Source of the DNA: Lachnospiraceae bacterium UBA3821
GTDB lineage: Bacteria; Bacillota; Clostridia; Lachnospirales; Lachnospiraceae
Assembly (NCBI GenBank): GCA_002368865.1
Contig: DFDT01000198.1
Coordinates: forward strand, 1-5,468
Length of the DNA: 5,468 nt
Direction of reading: 5' to 3'
How positions within the stretch are numbered: the first letter of the stretch is position 1; each line of letters starts with the position of its first letter. This document shows, piece after piece, positions 1 to 5,468 of the stretch. The notes beneath the pieces were generated by a model. That model ran no database searches. It worked only from the letters and a program-made list of their open reading frames with translations, and was not told the DNA's origin. A program made the translations under genes and the position numbers.

Positions 1-168
1 GCGTCCGTCCTCATAGTACTGAGTACATGCCTCTGTGGTAATGGTGAATCCCTGCGGAACCGGAAGACCAATATTGGTCATCTCGGAGAGGTTCGCGCCC
101 TTGCCGCCAAGGAGTTCTCTCATGCCTGCATTCCCTTCGGTAAATAAATACACCCATTTTTTACTCAT
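1..168 (-). CDS. ppdK: Pyruvate, phosphate dikinase, N-terminal fragment (cut by window edge)
   Basis: The first 56 codons of pyruvate, phosphate dikinase, a cytoplasmic enzyme that interconverts pyruvate, ATP and phosphate with phosphoenolpyruvate, AMP and pyrophosphate. In anaerobic clostridia it commonly takes part in glycolysis or PEP formation. The visible part begins [20 protein letters not shown] and continues with the [10 protein letters not shown] block (about residues 21-30) and a [11 protein letters not shown] block (about 34-44). These are the conserved opening of the ATP-grasp nucleotide-binding domain in the PPDK/PEP synthase family. The full enzyme is usually about 870-880 residues, so most of it lies to the left of the window. 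The ATG at 168 is preceded by a purine-rich site with AGGGAG about 8 nt upstream. It lies downstream of the sugar operon on the same strand but has its own promoter, and it is probably a housekeeping gene unrelated to the operon. Identification is confident from the N-terminus alone. Confidence 0.93.
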   Translation of the reverse strand, partial: MSKKWVYLFTEGNAGMRELLGGKGANLSEMTNIGLPVPQGFTITTEACTQYYEDGR

Positions 169-185
169 TCTTCTTCTCCCTCTTC

Positions 186-210
186 TCATATTGGTTTTCG
201 TAACATATGA
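186..210 (-). other. Possible hairpin in the ppdK leader
   Basis: TCATAT at 186-191 is the exact inverse of ATATGA at 205-210. Inside it, GTT (194-196) can pair with AAC (202-204), leaving a 2-nt bulge on one side and a 5-nt loop. In the ppdK transcript this makes a 9-bp, AU-rich stem ending about 18 nt before the start codon, just ahead of the ribosome binding site. It matches no riboswitch class I recognise. The stem is weak and may be chance. Confidence 0.25.
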
Positions 211-245
211 AACATTCAGCACCTATTAAATTATCTATTATGCAG

Positions 246-274
246 ATTATACCAGTATGTGAAAAAAATATCAA
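246..274 (-). promoter_or_regulatory. Promoter for ppdK, extended -10 type
   Basis: Read on the minus strand there is TTGATA (269-274), a 17-bp spacer and TATAAT (246-251), with TG one base upstream of the -10 hexamer (extended -10). Transcription would start near 239 and give a leader of about 70 nt before the ppdK ATG at 168. The -35 box lies within 10 bases of the end of the gtrA-like gene (stop at 278-280). Placement fits ppdK being expressed independently of the upstream sugar operon. Confidence 0.75.
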
Positions 275-277
275 CAT

Positions 278-763
278 CTATTCCATCTTTTTTTGCCGAT
301 ATGCCCAATACTTGTTCGTCACAAAATTTAAGGGTACCGTAATCAACAGATTCAACCCTGCCGCCAGCACATTTCCCAGAAATTTCTCATCAAATCCATT
401 CATACCTTTTGCGGCAAACCATTCGGCCGGTGCTCCCATCCAACGGCTGATCCGCAGAATATCGATCCAGAATATGAGCAATAAAGCACTGACAACATAT
501 CCCCCAAGATAAGCCACATACGTCTTTCCCAGCACCTTCCACCAAATTCTCTTCTCTGCTCCCTCCTGCTCTTTGAACACATATCGGTCACTCCAATAAT
601 AGGCGTTCAACACGCTGATGGAAAATCCAATAAAGTTCGCAGGGAGATAATGCATCCTGAAATATACCAAAACAGCATAAATCCCCTCACTGACGACGGT
701 ATTGGAAACACCCACCAGGAGAAATTTTATGATCTGCCAGATTCCGCCCTCCCGGTTTTTCAT
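278..763 (-). CDS. GtrA-like small membrane protein (putative lipid-linked sugar flippase component)
   Basis: A 161-residue integral membrane protein of the GtrA family, whose members are proposed to move undecaprenyl-phosphate-linked sugars across the membrane or assist in doing so. The N-terminal IIKFLLVGVSNTVVSEGIYA stretch (about 11-30) is the family's hallmark first helix with its conserved G-x-x-N-T. Further hydrophobic segments are at about 39-56, 79-101 and 128-147. The two halves end in related motifs, NAYYWSDRYVF (53-63) and NFVTNKYWAYR (146-156), as expected for this four-helix fold. The loop between helices 3 and 4 (about 102-127) is fairly long. The start ATG (763) overlaps the TGA of the preceding gene as ATGA, so translation is probably coupled, and an AAGGGG site lies about 9 nt upstream. 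It is the last gene of the five-gene operon and most likely serves the GtrB-like and GT-C-like proteins encoded just upstream. Confidence 0.88.
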   Translation of the reverse strand: MKNREGGIWQIIKFLLVGVSNTVVSEGIYAVLVYFRMHYLPANFIGFSISVLNAYYWSDRYVFKEQEGAEKRIWWKVLGKTYVAYLGGYVVSALLLIFWIDILRISRWMGAPAEWFAAKGMNGFDEKFLGNVLAAGLNLLITVPLNFVTNKYWAYRQKKME

Positions 764-2505
764 TCTTCTGTGCCCCTTTCTTTTCTGCGATAAAATCGCA
801 CATATCTTCCGTCTTCCACCTGAGTATATCCAAATTCATTTTCGATATACTGCATGATCCAACTGTCCTCACGCTCCATCAGCTGTCCGTACCAGCAATC
901 CACAATGATCACTTCCGGATATTTCTGCGGATATAACGCCCAATAGGTCAACAGTCTTTCGTCATAGCTTGTGGGATCCACGATGGAAAAATGACTCACC
1001 TTATTGTTTTGAAACAGATACGGCGAAGTACCCGCCGTTCCCACCATATTGGTAACGATCAGGCAATTCTCACCGGGTTCCACACAATCCGCAAAATCAT
1101 CATACGTACAATTTGTGATATACGCCTGCATATAATTCGTAAATATGCCTGCCGCAGGGCCTTTTCGTATCATGCCACGAATTCCCAATACTGTATTCGT
1201 GTCCGTATTTCCGGCCCGCAGGGTAAATCCTTTTCCGAATACAATACAAAAGGACAGAGAGACCAGAAGGAGCAGGATCCATTTTCTGCTTTTTTCTCTC
1301 CCCTGCTTCTCCAATGCGATGACCAAAACCGCTGCCGCAAACAGAGAGCCCAGCAGGCCATGCGGAATGGCATACCACGCGACCAGATCGCTCATGTAAA
1401 TTCCGGCGGCGAGTGCCAGGAAGCCCGCCCAGATTCCGGGTGTCAAACCTGTCTTGCGGGAATCTGCCTGCCGCCACACCAGAGCCGCCGCAAGAAAAAG
1501 TACGGCAAGATAAAGCAAAGGTTCCTCATATCCCTTCCGTAGAACAATCCAATAAAACAGCTGGACCAGCTCTGCTGCCAAGACCAGAAATACAGCAAAC
1601 ACAGGGATTGTTTTATCCGCATCCACTTTCCGCATCAGGCGATACCCAAACCACATTCCTACCCCCAGCAGGCCTGTCGCAAGGATCGGAAATACACTGG
1701 TCGCTGCTCCCAGCATAAGCGCATCCGTCCGATAATCGGCCGCGAGGGATACATCGTGCGTCAGATCAAAGTTTAATACATATGAAACGTTCCGCAAAAA
1801 TTCAGACAGCGGCACCTTGGACAATACTGCAGCCAGCCATACAACGGCGCACCCCGCGCAGGTGCCGGCAAAAAGCGCACTCTCCCGCCAGCCGGAATGC
1901 CTAAAGATCACAAAAAGGAAAAAGAAAAATAAGATGAGGCATGCCGGATAAGCCAGCGCTTCCCCCGCCATTCCAATCCCCGCGAGAATGATCCAGCCCT
2001 TTCGATGCCATCCGTTCGGCCCCGTTTCCGTCCTGTCAAACGCATGCATCAATGCAAGAACAGTCACCGTCAAAAACCAAAGCTGCAGATTGGAAAACTC
2101 CGGAATCTGAATCGCTTTGGGAACCATATTAAAATAACAACACCCCAATAAAAACGCATACTCTTTGCCGATGATCTTTCGCAATGCTCCCGTCACCCAA
2201 CAGGCCAGGGCAAGCTGGATCCCGGCCGTAACAAAACGCAAAAAGAGCACCACACCCGTGGTGCCTCCCGTAACCATTTGAAATAATCGCATGAGCCATA
2301 CGCACACAAACGCGGAAGTCTGATGCGGCTCCCACATTGTGCCAAACAACATATCTCCCGACAGATTGCGATATGCCATGACAATCTGATATTCCTCATC
2401 AAGCGTATAATCCGCAAAGATCATCTTGACCGTGGCCAGAATGCTTGCCGTGATCAACAGTATCTTTATGATTTTAAATGTCTTCGTTGTCTGCTGCACT
2501 TCCAT
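760..2505 (-). CDS. Polytopic membrane protein, putative GT-C-type glycosyltransferase
   Basis: A 581-residue protein with about 11-12 predicted membrane helices (first at roughly 12-31, last at roughly 408-424) and a C-terminal soluble part (about 425-581). I do not recognise a named family. The shape fits GT-C glycosyltransferases, which use polyprenyl-phosphate sugars as donors on the outer face of the membrane: many helices, an acidic motif (Asp32, Asp36-Glu37-Glu38) directly after the first helix where GT-C enzymes carry catalytic acidic residues, and an EPHQTSAF stretch before the next helix. The C-terminal part contains short beta-like segments (ENCLIVTN, PEVIIVDCWYG) and aromatic residues. 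Its place between a GtrB-like transferase and a GtrA-like protein matches the serotype-specific transferase slot of three-gene gtr systems. The ATG at 2505 is preferred: AGGAG (2519-2523) lies 13 nt upstream. Two in-frame upstream ATGs (2526, 2559) lack a clear site. This start overlaps the preceding gene by 32 bases. Sugar and acceptor are unknown. Confidence 0.7.
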   Translation of the reverse strand: MEVQQTTKTFKIIKILLITASILATVKMIFADYTLDEEYQIVMAYRNLSGDMLFGTMWEPHQTSAFVCVWLMRLFQMVTGGTTGVVLFLRFVTAGIQLALACWVTGALRKIIGKEYAFLLGCCYFNMVPKAIQIPEFSNLQLWFLTVTVLALMHAFDRTETGPNGWHRKGWIILAGIGMAGEALAYPACLILFFFFLFVIFRHSGWRESALFAGTCAGCAVVWLAAVLSKVPLSEFLRNVSYVLNFDLTHDVSLAADYRTDALMLGAATSVFPILATGLLGVGMWFGYRLMRKVDADKTIPVFAVFLVLAAELVQLFYWIVLRKGYEEPLLYLAVLFLAAALVWRQADSRKTGLTPGIWAGFLALAAGIYMSDLVAWYAIPHGLLGSLFAAAVLVIALEKQGREKSRKWILLLLVSLSFCIVFGKGFTLRAGNTDTNTVLGIRGMIRKGPAAGIFTNYMQAYITNCTYDDFADCVEPGENCLIVTNMVGTAGTSPYLFQNNKVSHFSIVDPTSYDERLLTYWALYPQKYPEVIIVDCWYGQLMEREDSWIMQYIENEFGYTQVEDGRYVRFYRRKERGTEE

Positions 2506-3430
2506 GTCCCGGAGTTCTCTCCTCATCAATGATAAACGGCGGTCTTGTCCTGGACGCATCTAAGGTCCGCCACACGTATTCTCCCAGGATTCCCAGCATA
2601 GACAGGATTAACCCCGCCGAGAGCAGGATCACGCACATGAGCGAAGCCCATCCCAAGATTGGTACACCATTGGTGAAATATTCCACCAGAACGCTGATCA
2701 TCAGAACCAACGCAAACAGGTCGAACACCACCCCGATATAGGTCATAAAACGAATTGGCACATAAGAGAAACTCATCATGGAGTCCATTACCAGTTTAAA
2801 CTTCTTGGCAAATGTCCAGCGGGATTTTCCCTTCTCCCTGTCCTTCCTGTCAAAGTAGACCATATCCGTCTTGAATCCAACCCACAAAACCTGCAATGTC
2901 AAACTGGAATTTTTCTCGTCCAGGCGCTCCAATACTTCAATCACCTGTCTGTCCACCAGATAACAGTCACATCCGCCCACCGGCATATTCTTATTCACAA
3001 ATTTCCGAACCATGGCATAGTACATGTTGGCAAAAAAAACCTTGACCGCGTTCTCGTCCCGGGAACGTCTGACTGCCAGCACCACTTTATTGCCCTTTTT
3101 CCAACTCTCATACATTTCCAGGATCAGTGTGGAATCCTCCTGCAGATCTGCCTGCTTGGTCACCGCACAGTCCCCCGTGCAGACACTGAGTCCCGCCAGA
3201 AGCGCTGCATGCTCTCCGAAATTGCGGGACAGCTTCACCAGCCGCACATACTCATCCAGAGCCTTGATCTCATTCATGATCTTCCAGGAATCATCTCCCG
3301 AACCATCATCCACAAACACTAATTCGTATGGCCCGATCTGCCCCAGAATTTTTTCTTTCATGTCCTGATACAGATCCATCAGCGTATCTTCATTGTAATA
3401 CACCGGGATCACGATAGATATTTTACTCAT
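2474..3430 (-). CDS. Family 2 glycosyltransferase, DPM1/GtrB/ArnC-like, membrane anchored
   Basis: A 318-residue enzyme expected to transfer a sugar from a nucleotide donor to undecaprenyl phosphate on the cytoplasmic face. The GT-A domain covers about residues 1-215. It has ISIVIPVYYNE (4-14), the nucleotide-binding LVFVDDGSGDDS (37-48), LSRNFGEHAALLAGL (67-81), QADLQE (93-98) at the DXD position, GGCDCYLVDR (152-161) with the likely catalytic Asp155 seen in the GDFRLMDR block of relatives, and RKDREKGKSRWTFAKK (195-210), the family's R-x-x-R-x-x-G-x-S signature. Two membrane helices follow at about 229-252 and 261-283, then the typical GEY...R..L..SRTRPPFIIDE tail. The length matches the roughly 310-330 of GtrB/ArnC proteins. 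At the DXD site the first acidic residue is Gln93, while Asp95 is kept. The ATG at 3430 has AAGGAGAG 9 nt upstream, inside the end of the preceding gene. The donor could be the amino sugar made by the first two genes, but the sequence does not prove this. Confidence 0.9.
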   Translation of the reverse strand: MSKISIVIPVYYNEDTLMDLYQDMKEKILGQIGPYELVFVDDGSGDDSWKIMNEIKALDEYVRLVKLSRNFGEHAALLAGLSVCTGDCAVTKQADLQEDSTLILEMYESWKKGNKVVLAVRRSRDENAVKVFFANMYYAMVRKFVNKNMPVGGCDCYLVDRQVIEVLERLDEKNSSLTLQVLWVGFKTDMVYFDRKDREKGKSRWTFAKKFKLVMDSMMSFSYVPIRFMTYIGVVFDLFALVLMISVLVEYFTNGVPILGWASLMCVILLSAGLILSMLGILGEYVWRTLDASRTRPPFIIDEERTPGHGSAADNEDI

Positions 3431-3433
3431 GAA

Positions 3434-3853
3434 TCAAGCCTCTCCTTTGATTTCCCGCAAATATTCTTCATAATCCCTGATATACTCCGTCCCGTCGTAG
3501 TGACGGCTGCAAAGTACCAGAAGAATAGAGTCCGCAGAAAAATCATACATATCTTTCCAAACCATAGGTGACAGATACAGCCCCATCCCCGGCTTATTCA
3601 ACTCAATCACCGCGGTCTCTGTGCCGTTATCCACCTTCACCTTACTGCTGCCGCCCACATTCACCAGCAAAAACTCCGTTTCTCTGTTTGCATGCTGTCC
3701 CCGCACCACGGTATCGTCCGAGCCGTAGATGTAGAATACCCTCTTAATGTCGAAAGGAATGTCCATACCCTCCCCTTCGATCACCACAAGGTTTCCCCTT
3801 TCATCGCCCAGATCCTTAAAATAGATCAATCTATACTGTTCCTCTAATCTCAT
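3434..3853 (-). CDS. FdtA/QdtA-type (WxcM-like) sugar 3,4-ketoisomerase homologue with altered active site
   Basis: A 139-residue single-domain cupin, the usual length for FdtA/QdtA, enzymes that convert dTDP-4-keto-6-deoxyglucose to its 3-keto isomer before transamination at C3. Family blocks are RGNLVVIEG (19-27), IPFDIKRVFYIYG (32-44), RGQHANRETEFLLVNVGGSSK (51-71; the cupin strand pair), the KVKVDNG turn, GLYLSPMVWKDMYDFS (91-106) and YIRDYEEYL (124-132). Compared with FdtA as I remember it, the first active-site histidine is kept (His54) but the second is Asn56, and the WHEM motif reads WKDM. Activity may therefore differ. The ATG at 3853 is preferred: GAGGG sits 5-6 nt upstream and the gap from the preceding stop is 8 bases. 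A GTG at 3865, overlapping that stop, would add four residues but has no ribosome binding site. It follows the aminotransferase gene as in fdt/qdt clusters and precedes the transferase gene by 3 bases. Confidence 0.85.
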   Translation of the reverse strand: MRLEEQYRLIYFKDLGDERGNLVVIEGEGMDIPFDIKRVFYIYGSDDTVVRGQHANRETEFLLVNVGGSSKVKVDNGTETAVIELNKPGMGLYLSPMVWKDMYDFSADSILLVLCSRHYDGTEYIRDYEEYLREIKGEA

Positions 3854-3861
3854 ATTCACCC

Positions 3862-4956
3862 TCACGCAAACCGGTTTAATGCCTCGATCACGATACTCTG
3901 CTCCTCGTCTGTCATGCCGTTATACATCGGAATAGACAGCACTGTATCCGCATAATGCTCTGTGACCGGATAACTCCCCGGCTGATGTCCCAGATAATGA
4001 TAGGCCTCCGACAAATGGGGCGGAATCGGATAATGTATGATCGTTCCGATCTCTCTCTCATTCAGATACTCTATCAGTCGCTGTCTCTCCTCACAGCGGA
4101 TCACATACTGATGCCACACGCTGTCAGCCCGCTCTCTCACCGTCGGCAGAATCAGACTGTCATTGCAGATTTCTTTCGAATAGCGCTCCGCAAGCTTTCT
4201 CCGCTCTGCCGTCAGCTCCTCCATATGGGAGAGCCGCACCCGCAAAAGTCCCGCCTGGAGCTCATCCAACCGGGAATTTGCCCCAACCACTTTATTGTAA
4301 TACCGCTTCTCGCTTCCGTAATTACGGTACATCTTCATATCTGCCGCAATCTTAGGATCATCCGTCACAATGGCGCCGCCATCTCCGAATCCTCCCAGAT
4401 TCTTGGACGGGTAAAAGGAAAAGCATCCGATCTCTCCGAAGGTTCCCGTCATTTTTCCATCAAAACAGGCTCCATGGGACTGTGCGCAATCCTCCACCAG
4501 CCTAAGATCATACTTTTTACAAAGTTCCGTGATCTTCTGCATATTGGAAGCCTGCCCGTACAAGTGCACTACCAGGATCGCCTTTGTCCTGTCTGTGATC
4601 TTCTCTTCAATCCGATCCGCATCCAGATTATAGAAAGCGTCAGGTTCCACAAATACCGGTGTCGCACCATTGATCGTGATGCCCATAACACTGGCGATAT
4701 ACGTATTCGCCTGCACGATCACCTCATCGCCCGCACCGATCCCAAGAATACGGAATGCAAGCCAAAGTGCATCCAGGCCACTCGCCAGCCCCACGCAATA
4801 CTTAGCGCCGGTATAGGCTGCAAACTCCTGCTCGAACGCCTCTACTTCCTTCCCCAGCACATACCATCCCGAACGCAGGACTTCCAATGCCTTCTGTTCA
4901 AATTCATCCTGATACTGCAAAAAACCTCTGTCCAAACGATTCGGCTTGATCTGCAT
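3862..4956 (-). CDS. DegT/DnrJ/EryC1/StrS-family sugar aminotransferase (FdtB/QdtB-like)
   Basis: A 364-residue PLP-dependent enzyme expected to transfer an amino group, usually from glutamate, to a keto group on a nucleotide-activated deoxysugar in the cytoplasm. Visible family features are GWYVLGKEVEAFEQEFA (30-46), the cofactor-phosphate region ASGLDALWLA (58-67), NTYIASVMGI (84-93), HLYGQ (131-135), EDCAQSHGA (155-163) with Asp156 placed to contact the pyridine nitrogen, and FSFYPSKNLGGFGDGGAIVT (179-198) with Lys185 as the Schiff-base lysine. The RNYGSEKRYYNKVVGANSRLDELQAG block (212-237) and the HYPIPPHLSEAY block (308-319) are typical of the sugar aminotransferases. The length is normal for the family. 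With a 3,4-ketoisomerase gene next to it, the FdtB/QdtB role (amination at C3) is the best guess, but the regiochemistry cannot be read from sequence alone. The ATG at 4956 has AAAGGGG 9 nt upstream. It is the first gene of the operon, with a leader of only about 18 nt. Confidence 0.92.
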   Translation of the reverse strand: MQIKPNRLDRGFLQYQDEFEQKALEVLRSGWYVLGKEVEAFEQEFAAYTGAKYCVGLASGLDALWLAFRILGIGAGDEVIVQANTYIASVMGITINGATPVFVEPDAFYNLDADRIEEKITDRTKAILVVHLYGQASNMQKITELCKKYDLRLVEDCAQSHGACFDGKMTGTFGEIGCFSFYPSKNLGGFGDGGAIVTDDPKIAADMKMYRNYGSEKRYYNKVVGANSRLDELQAGLLRVRLSHMEELTAERRKLAERYSKEICNDSLILPTVRERADSVWHQYVIRCEERQRLIEYLNEREIGTIIHYPIPPHLSEAYHYLGHQPGSYPVTEHYADTVLSIPMYNGMTDEEQSIVIEALNRFA

Positions 4957-4980
4957 ATGGCATATCCCCTTTCTGTTTCA

Positions 4981-5008
4981 ATTATACAAGAAATACCAAA
5001 GCGGTCAA
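4981..5008 (-). promoter_or_regulatory. Promoter of the five-gene sugar/glycosyltransferase operon
   Basis: Read on the minus strand: TTGACC (5003-5008), a 16-bp spacer and a perfect TATAAT (4981-4986). Transcription would begin near 4974, so the leader before the aminotransferase ATG is only about 18-20 nt and contains little besides the AAAGGGG ribosome binding site (4966-4972). An A-rich stretch lies just upstream of the -35 box (about 5011-5022) and could act as an UP element. No operator or attenuator is visible, which suggests near-constitutive expression. Confidence 0.8.
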
Positions 5009-5039
5009 GTTCTATTTTTTCTCTTATCTCATTTTCACC

Positions 5040-5468
<429 letters not shown>

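Noticed and set aside
261..268. T-rich run after the gtrA-like gene as an intrinsic terminator
   Set aside because: No stem precedes the run, and it forms the spacer of a good promoter.
991..1542. A 183-codon plus-strand frame within the polytopic membrane protein gene
   Set aside because: Low-complexity, Arg/Gln-rich translation with no recognisable domain, antisense to a coherent membrane protein; a shadow frame.
2506..2559. Longer N-terminus for the polytopic protein, starting at 2559 or 2526
   Set aside because: Neither ATG has a good ribosome binding site, and the added residues are very basic and lie inside the upstream gene. The ATG at 2505 with AGGAG 13 nt upstream is the better choice, though the spacing is a little long.
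3146..3154. The QAD site as evidence that the GT2 enzyme is inactive
   Set aside because: The second Asp, the catalytic Asp155 and the R-x-x-R-x-x-G-x-S signature are all present, and relatives vary at this first position.
3854..3865. GTG start for the ketoisomerase homologue, overlapping the aminotransferase stop as GTGA
   Set aside because: There is no Shine-Dalgarno match before it, while the ATG at 3853 has GAGGG at a proper distance and gives the normal family N-terminus. It remains possible.

Overview
The window looks like a chromosomal segment of a low-to-mid GC Firmicute, most likely a gut-type clostridium of the Lachnospiraceae kind. This is inferred from the strong AAGGAG-type ribosome binding sites, the consensus sigma-A style promoters, a clostridial-looking pyruvate phosphate dikinase and a YbiT-like ABC-F protein. 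No mobile element, RNA gene, CRISPR array or long repeat was seen.

Layout. (1) 1-168, minus: N-terminal 56 codons of pyruvate, phosphate dikinase (ppdK), which runs off the left edge. It has its own promoter at 246-274 and a leader of about 70 nt. (2) 278-4956, minus: a tight five-gene operon read from a strong promoter at 4981-5008. In transcription order it encodes a DegT/DnrJ/EryC1/StrS sugar aminotransferase, a FdtA/QdtA-type (WxcM-like) sugar 3,4-ketoisomerase homologue, a DPM1/GtrB-like family 2 glycosyltransferase with two C-terminal membrane helices, a 581-residue polytopic protein that looks like a GT-C glycosyltransferase, and a GtrA-like small membrane protein. Genes overlap or are separated by at most 8 bases. 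(3) 4957-5103: a divergent intergenic region with two back-to-back promoters. (4) 5104-5468, plus: start of an ABC-F ATPase, which runs off the right edge.

How the operon probably works (inference). The first two enzymes fit the route from dTDP-4-keto-6-deoxyglucose through a 3-keto isomer to a dTDP-3-amino-3,6-dideoxyhexose of the Fuc3N/Qui3N type. The GtrB-like enzyme would load a sugar onto undecaprenyl phosphate, the GtrA-like protein would help move the lipid-linked sugar across the membrane, and the GT-C-like protein would transfer it to a cell-surface acceptor. That is the logic of three-part Gtr modification systems, here coupled to dedicated amino-sugar synthesis. No rmlA/rmlB and no N-acyltransferase lies in the window, so the precursor must come from elsewhere and the amine may stay free. 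The most notable molecular detail is that the isomerase homologue has His-Ala-Asn where FdtA/QdtA have the catalytic His-X-His pair, so its activity is uncertain.
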